Below, piece after piece: positions 1 to 6,470 of a DNA stretch of 13,155 bases (position 1 is the first letter of the stretch; each line of letters opens with the position of its first letter). The notes under the pieces are model-generated. The model had not been told where the DNA came from. It saw only the letters and a program-made list of their open reading frames with translations, and did no database searches. The stretch is from Chloroflexota bacterium. Lineage in GTDB: Bacteria; Chloroflexota; Anaerolineae; J102. The stretch covers positions 1 to 13,155 of the forward strand of contig PIVW01000120.1 of the NCBI GenBank assembly GCA_003353825.1. The letters run 5' to 3'. Position numbers and translations under genes: made by a program.

Positions 1-744
1 GCTTGTTTCAGGTAAGATTTCATACTCCTTGCTGAGGCGGCGATAGTTGCCAAGCCAGCCAAAAGTGCGTTCGACTATCCATCGTTGAGGCAGGACTTGA
101 AAACCTTTGACATCATCATTACGTTTGACAATTTCGAGAATGCAGTTCAGTACGGTCTTGGTCCATGCGATCAACTTGCCTCGGTAACCACCATCGGCCC
201 AAATCAATTGTAGACGAGGGAAACGATTTCGTATCCGCTGAAATACAAGCTTGGCGCCATCGCGATCCTGAACATCGGCAGTCGTCACTACCACCAAAAG
301 AATAAGTCCGATGGTGTCGACCAGAAGATGCCGTTTGCGTCCTTTGACTTTTTTGCCTGCATCATAGCCTCTTACCCCTTTCGTGCGGGTAGTTTTGACC
401 GATTGACTGTCAATTATGCCTGCGCTGGGTGTTGCTTCTCGTCCTTCAGTTTGACGCAATTCCTCTCGTAGCGCTATGTTGATGCGCGCTCATGTTCCGC
501 CTTTACCTTTACGCCACTTACTAAAATGATTATAGACGGTCTGCCAGGGGGGCAAATCATGTGGCGTCATGCGCCAAGCACATCCAGTTCGAAGTATGTA
601 AAGGATCGCATTGAGAATCTCACGCAATGAATACTCTTGTGGCCGTCCTCGTTTACTTCGTGGTGGAAGATGCGGTTCCAGCACCTCCCATTCTTTGTAT
701 TTTATGTCGCTTGGGTAGCTCTGTCTCTGTACATGGGTAATCAT
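1..744 (-). pseudogene. IS5-family DDE transposase, interrupted by an in-frame TGA and cut by the window edge
   Basis: On the minus strand the first part (744 down to 490) encodes the N-terminal IS5 domain, with SDIKYKEWEVLEPHLPP, a GRPQEYSLREILNAILYILR stretch and LPPWQTVYNHFSKWRKGKGGT. A TGA at 490-492 then stops it. The same frame continues open to base 1 with [16 protein letters not shown], the first catalytic Asp in [11 protein letters not shown] (409-411), the second Asp in WADGGYRG (193-195) and the Glu in [16 protein letters not shown] (70-72). Relatives have GTW followed by ERIN or similar at the break, so a TGG-to-TGA nonsense change is the simplest explanation. ATG at 742-744 is preferred over an upstream TTG. 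The last residues lie outside the window. Catalytic residues are intact but unreachable without readthrough, so the copy is probably inactive. Confidence 0.88.
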
Positions 745-796
745 ACCCCCAATTGTCAAACATTTCTACCCCTTTTGCGACTTTTCAAACACTCTC
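1..796 (-). mobile_element. IS5-family insertion sequence, right part only
   Basis: The transposase reading frame on the minus strand and the terminal sequence beyond it mark an insertion sequence of the IS5 family. On the minus strand the element seems to begin with GAGAGTGTTTGAAAAG at about 796. Just outside lies TTAG (797-800), which fits the YTAR type of target duplication used by many IS5 members. The other end lies before base 1, so neither the second inverted repeat nor the second target copy can be compared. The boundary is therefore an inference; the family assignment is firm. Confidence 0.75.
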
Positions 797-969
797 TTAG
801 AATCGTAAGTACAGATAGTGGATCAGTTGGCCGCGCTGCGGATGCGTAGGCATAATGTCACGATCTCATGCCATAATATCAGAATTCACCGTGCTTTGCA
901 TCTGACCTGTTTAGAGGCGAGTATTAGCCGATGCACTGACCGTTTAAAAGGGATGTCGGCCAGTGGACT

Positions 970-1268
970 GACGATCTCAGCTGATAGAGAAAACAGCAGA
1001 GCTTGATACAATTGAATCTATCGCGGAAGTTACCGGCTGGGTGGGAGAAACCAATATCGATGGCGAAGCAGCATTTATCCGCGTTAGCCCACGATTTTTC
1101 GCTGGCCTGGAAGTATTCTTCCATCGGCCGAACGAGCTAAACTTTTATCAAGAATTGGAGAATCTGTCCATCGATGACAGTGCTGTCGCGTTCGAAGTCG
1201 TAAATGGTTAGAAGACTGTTGAGTTTGCAAGCATGTTTGACGACGAACGCTACAACGGCATCATCTAG
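970..1268 (+). pseudogene. Degraded reading frame of unknown family
   Basis: A plus-strand frame opens after a TGA at about 967-969 and reads through AEVTGWVGETNIDGEAAF, IRVSPRFFAGLEVFFHRP and NELNFYQELENLSIDDSAVA to a TAG at 1209-1211. The same frame then resumes as KTVEFASMFDDERYNGII and ends at TAG 1266-1268. The balanced composition looks protein-like, but there is no good start codon or ribosome binding site. The family is not recognised. A CAG-to-TAG nonsense change would join the two parts. It could be the C-terminal remnant of a gene damaged near the insertion sequence, or a chance open frame. Confidence 0.28.
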
Positions 1269-1424
1269 TGTAGAAACCCACCTCCTGGCAGAAGATATGA
1301 AAACCGACTACACTTGCATCTAGTTACGATCCGAAGTCGACCCGCAGCGAATTCGTTTACCGGGATTTAGTAACGATTCATAGGTTGGCACAGAGCCACA
1401 AAGAATCAATACACACTCTATTTG

Positions 1425-1431
1425 AAGGAGG
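1425..1431 (+). promoter_or_regulatory. Ribosome binding site deciding the CPBP start
   Basis: AAGGAGG sits ten bases before ATG 1442 and is a strong Shine-Dalgarno match. It argues against the longer frame that would begin at TTG 1385, which has no such site and lacks a membrane-compatible N-terminus. Confidence 0.8.
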
Positions 1432-1441
1432 ACCTAGAACC

Positions 1442-2266
1442 ATGTTACGCAGAACGTGGGTATTCTTTACCTTAACCTATGCCATTTCCTGGCTACTGTG
1501 GCTGCCGGGAGTACTTCGCTCGAATGGATATGACGACTTGCCTGAAATTGTAGGCCTGTCAGGTATGTTCGCTGTCCTTGGCCCGACCATCGCCGCTTTC
1601 ATCCTTGTCGGTCGACAGTCCGGACGCGCCGGCGTGTCGCGTTTGCTCCGGAGGGCGCTTCAGACGGGTTTTGGCAAGGGCTGGTGGCTGCCAACCCTGT
1701 TGTTGATGCCGGTGATTGGTTTGCTCACGGCTGGAATCTTTTTCCTGCTGGGTGAACAGACACCGGATTGGAGCGCGCCTACCTTGCTGACCGCTCTGGT
1801 CACAGCAGTATTCATCTTACTGATCGGTGGCGGGTTGGAAGAGTTTGGCTGGCGGGGTTACGCGCTAGATCGCATGCAGACAGGGAAGAATGCGCTCGTC
1901 GCCAGTCTGGTTTTGGGCTTGTTCTGGGGACTGTGGCATCTGCCTCTGTTCTTCATCGAGACTTCTACCCAGTATCGAGGCGCGATCCCGCTGTGGGAGT
2001 TCGTATTGCAGATCATGGTACTTTCCGTTCTCTTCACTTGGCTCTACAATAATACTCAGGGCAGCTTGCTAGTAGCCATCCTCTTTCATACCATCGGCAA
2101 TACGACCGCTGCCTTGCTGCCACCCTACTTCAGCACACAAATCGGCCGCTGGATTTACTTTGGCCTCTTGCTGATTAGTACTGTGATCGTCGTCCTGGCC
2201 TGGGATTGGCGCACGCTAAATCGTGAACAGAAAATTCCTCAGCCATCGCTCCCCGAGCAACTATGA
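1442..2266 (+). CDS. CPBP family intramembrane glutamic endopeptidase (CAAX protease/Abi type)
   Basis: This 274-residue integral membrane protein carries the three motifs of the CPBP (Abi/CAAX protease) family. Motif 1 is LEEFGWRGYAL, with paired Glu at about 133-134 and Arg at 138. Motif 2 is FWGLWHLPLFF, with His at about 166. Motif 3 is LFHTIGNTTAAL, with His at about 216 and Asn at 220. Several hydrophobic helices surround these, including an N-terminal one (FFTLTYAISWLLWLPGVL), and a basic C-terminal tail follows. Such proteins cleave substrates within the membrane; bacterial members have been linked to peptide maturation, bacteriocin self-immunity and stress, but the substrate here cannot be told. 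The start is set by a strong ribosome binding site. It stands alone, with a 74-base gap to the next gene on the same strand. All key residues are present, so activity is expected. Confidence 0.9.
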   Translation: MLRRTWVFFTLTYAISWLLWLPGVLRSNGYDDLPEIVGLSGMFAVLGPTIAAFILVGRQSGRAGVSRLLRRALQTGFGKGWWLPTLLLMPVIGLLTAGIFFLLGEQTPDWSAPTLLTALVTAVFILLIGGGLEEFGWRGYALDRMQTGKNALVASLVLGLFWGLWHLPLFFIETSTQYRGAIPLWEFVLQIMVLSVLFTWLYNNTQGSLLVAILFHTIGNTTAALLPPYFSTQIGRWIYFGLLLISTVIVVLAWDWRTLNREQKIPQPSLPEQL

Positions 2267-2340
2267 AGATCACCATGCACTTGGAGCTTCGTGACATTCG
2301 CTCGTACTTGTAACAAAAAGTTTCGGTCAATTGCGACCAA

Positions 2341-4413
2341 ATGACAGTAATGATATCAATTCTGGACACGACTGCTGCTCGTCTTTGGCCCGACTTCGAC
2401 ACTCTGGCAGATTCTGACCGGGCTAGACTGCGTATCGAGCTTGTAGGTGTTGTCTATAGCTTGCCCCTGGCTGTCGTATGTATTGGATGGTTGCTCGCCG
2501 AAACGGACTTCAATGTAGTACGCAGCCAGTGGCCTATGCTGATGCTCTTTCTTGTGTTGGCATTTCTGTTTACAAGACTGTCCTTCTTCCAGATGAGCGG
2601 GACTGAGGCTGGTAGCTATAGTTATGATAGCAGCAGTATGGCGTCAATCGTAATTGTATCTGCGGCATTTCTCTACGGCCAGACCGGTGTATGGATTCTC
2701 GTCCTGGGTCTATTTACCTATGTCATTGACGAGTTATCACCCCATTGGTCCAGGTTTGAGCGCTGGAATATAGCTCGTAACCTGCTCTTCGGTATTTGGT
2801 CCGGTATTACCAGTTTCCTTTTGGGTCTGATGGTTTACGAGTGGCTCGGTGGATACTATCCCTTCTCAGAGTTGACTCTGGCCTCTAGCTGGATCGCTTT
2901 CCTGGCTGTCTTTATAATCATCTGTCTCAACGTACTATTTTTTCTCTCACTGATCGCCGTATGGAGGCTGACCGGCGTTCGCGATGCTCAGTCTAAGAAC
3001 CAGGATCAAGATCGCTCATTACGCCTTACTGTTCGGTTTTTCTTGCTGGCAGACATACCTGCATTTTTCGGCGTATTGGCCGCTGCGACACATAGTGTGA
3101 TGGGTTTGGGAGCTTTCCTATTCCTTGTGGGCGGGGCCCTTCTAGCCAGTCTTCTGGCGCGACGGTTCAGCTCCGCAGCCGTTTTGAACCAACAGCGATC
3201 TCGGGAGGTAGTTCAGCTAGAGCAACTGGGTCGCGCCATCATCGCCGCCCCTGCCGACGCCTCAACCCTACCCGAACTTCTGGCCGATTTCTTGCCCAGG
3301 ATGTTCGAATACCGTCAGGCTGAGATTCGCCTATTTCCTGATCGGAGCTTGCTCAAGTTACCTGAAGACCAAGCATCATTACCCGACCCACTTTGGCAAT
3401 GGTATCAGGTACATCCCAGATATTTTAAGCTTGATCCCGGCGAAGAAAATCCTTGGGACATGCGTCGACTTACTGATACCGTAATTTACGCTCCGATCCT
3501 TGACACCCAGACGGCGAAAACGTTGGGGGGGATTTGTCTCATCTTAGAGAGCATTCGTTTCCTCAATCTGCCCGTCGATTACGAGTCCGCCTTACAGGTT
3601 CTGGCAGCCCAGATTTCGTCTGCTATTCATGGCGCTGATGTTTTTACTCAAGCCCTGGCACACGAGAAAATGGTACAGGAGTTGGCCGTTGCCAGCCAGA
3701 TCCAGACCCGCTTTCTTCCTAAAGCCCTGCCACAGGCTGCAGGTTGGCAACTGAGTGCAACCTTAAAGCCGGCCAGGGAGACATCTGGTGATTTCTACGA
3801 TGTATTCGAGCTTCCAGACGGACATCTGGTCCTTATCATGGCCGATGTAGCTGACAAGGGCGTTGGTCCCGCTCTTTTTATGGCGATGAGCAGAACCCTT
3901 CTCCGAACACATGCCTCCAACTATCCCGCTCAGCCACACCTAGCCCTGGCCGAGGTCAACCAACGTATCCTGGCAGATACTCACACTGATCTATTCGTGA
4001 CCGTCTTTTTAGGTGTCCTTGATCCTATCGATGGGCACATGATCTACGCCAACGCTGGCCACAACCCACCCTATCGGCTGACACCAAGCAGTCTTGATGA
4101 TCCCCTGGCAATGCCCACCACCGGCCTCCCCCTCGGCATCTTAGAAGATGCAACTTGGGAGATGAAAGCTATTGACTTGGCGCCAGGAGACATTCTCCTT
4201 CTTTATACGGACGGTGTCACGGAAGCCCACAATCCTAGCCTGGATCTTTTTGGGGAACAACGTCTCTTGGCTGCTGTAAACAGCACTACGAACGGTTCGA
4301 CTCAGCACATGCAAGACTCTATCCTTGCAGCAATTGATCATTTTGTCGGAGAAGAGCCAAACGTACAGCATGACGATCTGACATTAATGGTATTGAAACG
4401 CGAGCCGCTTTGA
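2341..4413 (+). CDS. Membrane-anchored PP2C-type serine phosphatase with SpoIIE domain
   Basis: The protein has 690 residues. Roughly 30-275 form about eight membrane segments (for example 34-53, 65-84, 148-168, 182-208, 254-274). A short linker and a region of GAF-like size and composition (about 295-430) follow, then a SpoIIE/PP2C catalytic domain from about 445 to the end. Metal-binding signatures are visible: SGDFYDVF (Asp 484 and 487), MADVADKGVGPALFMA (Asp 502 and 505), YANAGHNPPY (570-578), LLYTDGVTEA (Asp 624) and HDDLTLMV (Asp 678 and 679). Members usually dephosphorylate anti-anti-sigma (STAS) proteins in partner-switching control of sigma factors or other stress outputs. The membrane part may sense an envelope signal. 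No anti-sigma kinase or STAS gene lies beside it, so the target is unknown. ATG 2341 has no obvious ribosome binding site, but a TAA lies upstream in frame. ATG 2350 is an alternative. The GAF assignment is tentative; the phosphatase domain is firm. Confidence 0.9.
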   Translation: MTVMISILDTTAARLWPDFDTLADSDRARLRIELVGVVYSLPLAVVCIGWLLAETDFNVVRSQWPMLMLFLVLAFLFTRLSFFQMSGTEAGSYSYDSSSMASIVIVSAAFLYGQTGVWILVLGLFTYVIDELSPHWSRFERWNIARNLLFGIWSGITSFLLGLMVYEWLGGYYPFSELTLASSWIAFLAVFIIICLNVLFFLSLIAVWRLTGVRDAQSKNQDQDRSLRLTVRFFLLADIPAFFGVLAAATHSVMGLGAFLFLVGGALLASLLARRFSSAAVLNQQRSREVVQLEQLGRAIIAAPADASTLPELLADFLPRMFEYRQAEIRLFPDRSLLKLPEDQASLPDPLWQWYQVHPRYFKLDPGEENPWDMRRLTDTVIYAPILDTQTAKTLGGICLILESIRFLNLPVDYESALQVLAAQISSAIHGADVFTQALAHEKMVQELAVASQIQTRFLPKALPQAAGWQLSATLKPARETSGDFYDVFELPDGHLVLIMADVADKGVGPALFMAMSRTLLRTHASNYPAQPHLALAEVNQRILADTHTDLFVTVFLGVLDPIDGHMIYANAGHNPPYRLTPSSLDDPLAMPTTGLPLGILEDATWEMKAIDLAPGDILLLYTDGVTEAHNPSLDLFGEQRLLAAVNSTTNGSTQHMQDSILAAIDHFVGEEPNVQHDDLTLMVLKREPL

Positions 4414-4434
4414 CTGGTTTACTGATAACAAGCA

Positions 4435-4635
4435 TCAGGTGAAAACAGCTTCATAGCGCATGCCCCGGCCATCTAACCCCAGGGGTACCAAGAACAGCGA
4501 TATCGTGCCCATTTCGTCATGTTCGAGCGGGCATATCTGCTGCGCCAACACCGGTTCCTCTGGGCCGCGGAAAATGAGGGTAAAGGCCTGGCGTCTGATC
4601 AGGTCGTCGTCAGAACGGGTCAGGTGACGAAGTGA
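4435..4635 (-). pseudogene. Remnant of a small DUF6916-like protein, start lost
   Basis: On the minus strand a 66-codon open frame reads LTRSDDDLIRRQAFTLIFRG, then PEEPVLAQQICPLEHDEMG, then TISLFLVPLGLDGRGMRYEA and VFT before its TGA at 4435-4437. The pattern (F.L.FRGP, PLEHDEMG, LFLVPLG, GMRYEAVF) matches, from memory, the DUF6916 family of small proteins of unknown function. Upstream the frame is closed by TGA at 4636-4638, and no ATG, GTG or TTG start lies between. An 8-bp tandem duplication (CCTTGTCA twice, 4639-4654) begins exactly at this break, so slippage may have damaged the N-terminus. It faces the upstream phosphatase gene tail to tail. Function is unknown and the family name was not checked by a search. 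Confidence 0.5.
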
Positions 4636-4638
4636 TCA

Positions 4639-4877
4639 CCTTGTCACCTTGTCAGATATGAGACCAAGATCGACAAGAAGTTGTCGGTGTCGACGCCGCA
4701 AGCGCCTTAGGTAAGCAGGTCCGTTGATGAAGCTGCTCAGGGGGCGGGTTGCTCAGCTATGTCAGCTAGACTATGCTTGCTGCGAGTCGCCTCCGATAAC
4801 CAGATGTCAGCGTGCTTCAATTTTAGATTAGTGTCCCTGCGCTCTGATCACCGCATAATTCAAAAGGAATAAACATC
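4639..4877. other. Spacer before the 102-residue gene
   Basis: About 240 bases without a gene. It starts with the direct repeat CCTTGTCA CCTTGTCA (4639-4654). It ends with AAAAGGA (4862-4868), nine bases before ATG 4878, which serves as ribosome binding site of the next gene. No convincing promoter or terminator was found; a CATAAT at 4854-4859 is too close to the start codon to leave room for the ribosome binding site in the transcript. Confidence 0.5.
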
Positions 4878-5186
4878 ATGAATGCTGTCAAAGTTCAATA
4901 CACGGTTAAAGCAGAGTATGTCGATACCAACAAGGCCAATATCCAGCGAGTAATGGCCGATCTCAAAGAGATCGACAACCCTGATATCAAATACAGCGCT
5001 TTTCTTCTCGATGATGGCAAATCTTTTGTACACCTCGTAATGCGTGTCGATGACGCAGCGCAAAAGATCCTGAGTGAATTACCTTCATTCCAGGAGTTTC
5101 AACGTCAATTGAAAGAAAGCGATATCGAAGTAGCACCACAAGCCGAAAACTTAACTTTAGTGGGATCTTCCTGGGAAATCTTCTAA
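4878..5186 (+). CDS. Small conserved-looking protein of unknown function (102 residues)
   Basis: The gene has a good start, with AAAAGGA nine bases upstream of ATG, and ends with TAA. The protein begins VKVQYTVKAEYVDTNKANIQ, continues through YSAFLLDDGKSFVHLVMRVD and ends in NLTLVGSSWEIF. The order strand, helix (about 17-31), strand, strand, helix (about 58-80), strand suggests a small ferredoxin-like dimeric alpha/beta barrel, the fold of monooxygenase-like ABM domains; this is inference from the pattern only. There is no signal peptide, membrane segment or cysteine. It stands alone between two gene-poor spacers, so context gives no function. It may be a stress-type or heme-independent ABM-like protein, but no specific role can be supported. 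Confidence 0.75.
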   Translation: MNAVKVQYTVKAEYVDTNKANIQRVMADLKEIDNPDIKYSAFLLDDGKSFVHLVMRVDDAAQKILSELPSFQEFQRQLKESDIEVAPQAENLTLVGSSWEIF

Positions 5187-5310
5187 GCGCGTTGTTTTGA
5201 GAACATAGTTGACTCCCAAGAAAAAAGGTCTAAACAAACAGTGACGGTCGAGACAACAGCAAAAATGGTGGGGTTTGGACGCGCTTTTCCCCGTGAAACC
5301 CTATGTTTTC

Positions 5311-5337
5311 CTCTGCGATCTCTGCGTCCTTTGCGGG
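5311..5337 (+). repeat. Three 9-bp tandem units of the CTCTGCG type
   Basis: The units are CTCTGCGAT, CTCTGCGTC and CTTTGCGGG, a 9-base period with a fixed TGCG core. On the other strand it reads as CGCAAAG/CGCAGAG units. Similar CTCTGCG strings occur, from memory, as dispersed intergenic repeats in several bacterial groups, including Chloroflexota and cyanobacteria. Function is unknown. Confidence 0.6.
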
Positions 5338-5441
5338 TAATAGGCTTTTTTCAGTGGACTCATAGTTTCAAGAAGGATTCTCCGAGCAGAATCTAGGTCC
5401 AAGTATCCGCTAGGAAGATTCATAGATGAGTAAGTTGAAAC

Positions 5442-5569
5442 CGTATCTTCTCAATATTCCGGGGCACTCGCCGAATGAATTCGGGCTCTGGGGGCGGGGT
5501 TCTATGAACCTACGCCGAACGTCCACCTTCGTGGACGGGTTAGTTCCCCCAAGTTATTGAGAAGATACG
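5442..5569. repeat. 128-bp element with perfect 15-bp terminal inverted repeats (MITE-like)
   Basis: CGTATCTTCTCAATA at 5442-5456 is matched exactly by its reverse complement at 5555-5569. Between them are three small dyads: CCGAAT/ATTCGG (5471-5484), GGTTC/GAACC (5498-5510) and CGTCCAC/GTGGACG around a CTTC loop (5520-5537). TGAAAC lies directly left of the element (5436-5441) and again one base to its right (5571-5576), which may be a target duplication. A short frame inside reads SPNEFGLWGRGSMNLRRTST. It could be a non-autonomous transposable element or a structured RNA. It is too short for a transposase. Confidence 0.65.
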
Positions 5570-5661
5570 CTGAAACCTACCATCGCTCACTGAAACAATA
5601 CGCTTCCTTGAGCAAATCGCCGATAGGTACACAGACCACGTAGAACAATCATTCGGGGTTC

Positions 5662-5690
5662 TTGCTACATCGCTAGAATTGAAATATAGT
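5662..5690 (+). promoter_or_regulatory. Candidate sigma-70 promoter of the gntR-mttB cluster
   Basis: TTGCTA (5662-5667) and TATAGT (5685-5690) are 17 bases apart, which is ideal spacing; they match the consensus at 4/6 and 5/6. Transcription would start near 5697, leaving a leader of about 38 bases before ATG 5735. No other promoter-like pair with good spacing was seen in this spacer. This is a pattern match only. Confidence 0.4.
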
Positions 5691-5694
5691 TAAT

Positions 5695-5707
5695 ATATCT
5701 CTGATAT
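5695..5707. promoter_or_regulatory. Possible operator for the GntR regulator
   Basis: ATATC-TCT-GATAT is a perfect 5-3-5 dyad that overlaps the predicted transcription start. Its place between promoter and regulator gene suits autoregulation by a dimeric GntR protein. It lacks the GT...AC core common in GntR-family sites, so the call is weak. Confidence 0.25.
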
Positions 5708-5734
5708 GCTAGATGCTATTTTCGGTGCCAAGTT

Positions 5735-6433
5735 ATGCCCATCATCACAGAACACAACGGCTCGAACCAGCAACAAAGGCGAACGACATCACTTAGCCAG
5801 GATGCCTACGAAGCCATCAAACACAGGATCATCTCCTTGCAACTGGCGCCGGGCTCTGTCATCGACGAAGCTGCCCTGAGGGCCGATTTGGAACTGGGAC
5901 GCACGCCAATCCGTGAGGCTTTGCAGCGCCTGTCCATGGAGAAGCTGGTCACCATCATCCCGCGACGCGGCACGTTCGTGACCGATATTCGCATCACCGA
6001 CTTGCAGAGGCTTTTCGAAGCGCGCCTCTGTCTGGAAACCTTTGCCGTACGACTGGCCTGTCAGCGGGGCACATCAAAACACTGGACTGAGATGGAAAAA
6101 GCGCTAGCAGGCTTACCTGAAGCAGAAGATAGAGCCAATAACGCTGTATTGATCGCCATCGACGAGGCCTGCCACGAGATCATCTACGATGCCTCTGATA
6201 ATACGTTCCTGCAAGACACCCTGATCGCCCTTTATGCACTGAGCTTGAGGCTGTGGTATTTTTCGCTGGCTCAAGTTGGCGGCATACGCACAGCCATCCT
6301 CGAACATGAGCGCATCCTCGTAGCCCTGCAGGCTCGTGACGCGGACCTGGCTGCTCAGTTAATGGAGCAGCATATCCATACGTTCCAGCATGAAATCAGA
6401 CATATTGTGCTTGACCCTCCGGTATCTAACTAA
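5735..6433 (+). CDS. GntR-family transcriptional regulator, FadR/FCD subfamily
   Basis: The protein has 232 residues. Residues about 20-85 form the GntR winged helix: DAYEAIKHRIISLQLAPGSV, then RTPIREALQRLSMEKLVTII and PRRGTFVTDI. Residues about 90-225 form the helical FCD ligand domain, with the usual metal ligands visible as Asp 143 and His 147 (DEACHEIIYD), His 191 (EHERIL) and His 213 or 215 (EQHIHTF). FCD regulators usually bind small organic acids and release their operator on binding. It is the first gene of the cluster and stands 37 bases before the mttB-like gene on the same strand, with no terminator between, so it probably controls the demethylation genes and itself. The ligand could be the betaine-like substrate or a product such as dimethylglycine; this is inference. 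The ribosome binding site before ATG 5735 is poor. Confidence 0.92.
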   Translation: MPIITEHNGSNQQQRRTTSLSQDAYEAIKHRIISLQLAPGSVIDEAALRADLELGRTPIREALQRLSMEKLVTIIPRRGTFVTDIRITDLQRLFEARLCLETFAVRLACQRGTSKHWTEMEKALAGLPEAEDRANNAVLIAIDEACHEIIYDASDNTFLQDTLIALYALSLRLWYFSLAQVGGIRTAILEHERILVALQARDADLAAQLMEQHIHTFQHEIRHIVLDPPVSN

Positions 6434-6456
6434 CTATGCACAACCTTGATCTCAAC

Positions 6457-6462
6457 GAGGAG
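6457..6462 (+). promoter_or_regulatory. Ribosome binding site deciding the mttB start
   Basis: GAGGAG lies eight bases before ATG 6471. A GTG two codons earlier (6465) would leave only two bases of spacing, so ATG is preferred. Confidence 0.7.
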
Positions 6463-6470
6463 ATGTGGGC

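Larger units (their letters stand above)
801..1441. other. Gene-poor stretch between the insertion sequence and the CPBP gene
   Basis: About 640 bases lie here with no convincing intact gene. Short reading frames on both strands lack ribosome binding sites and recognisable motifs. The only stretch with coding character is the degraded plus-strand frame at 970-1268, described separately. The rest looks like decayed intergenic DNA next to the insertion. Confidence 0.5.
5187..5734. other. Repeat-rich spacer upstream of the demethylation cluster
   Basis: 548 bases without a gene. It holds, in order: a 9-bp tandem motif (5311-5337), a short hairpin GATTCT-CCGAGC-AGAATC (5376-5393) without a T-tract, a 128-bp inverted-repeat element (5442-5569), and an AT-rich promoter-like region (5662-5710). 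AAAAAAGG near 5221 and CCTTTTTT-like sequence near 5343-5351 make a weak inverted pair around the tandem motif. Confidence 0.6.

Noticed and set aside
490..492. TGA as a recoded Trp codon in this organism
   Set aside because: Several intact genes here, including the CPBP, phosphatase, etfA and corrinoid genes, end at TGA at the expected length, so TGA is a normal stop.
637..849. Plus-strand frame of 70 codons over the transposase N-terminus
   Set aside because: It is antisense to the clearly recognisable IS5 transposase and runs across the insertion boundary.
1385..1441. Longer CPBP protein starting at TTG 1385
   Set aside because: ATG 1442 has a strong ribosome binding site and starts just before the first membrane helix; the extra residues look like translated leader.
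5211..5361. A second mobile element bounded by poly-A-bearing inverted ends
   Set aside because: The ends match only at about two thirds of positions and much of the match is the A tract, so it is mentioned only as a possibility.
5376..5393. Intrinsic terminator at GATTCT-AGAATC
   Set aside because: The stem is only six base pairs, AT-rich, and has no following T-tract.
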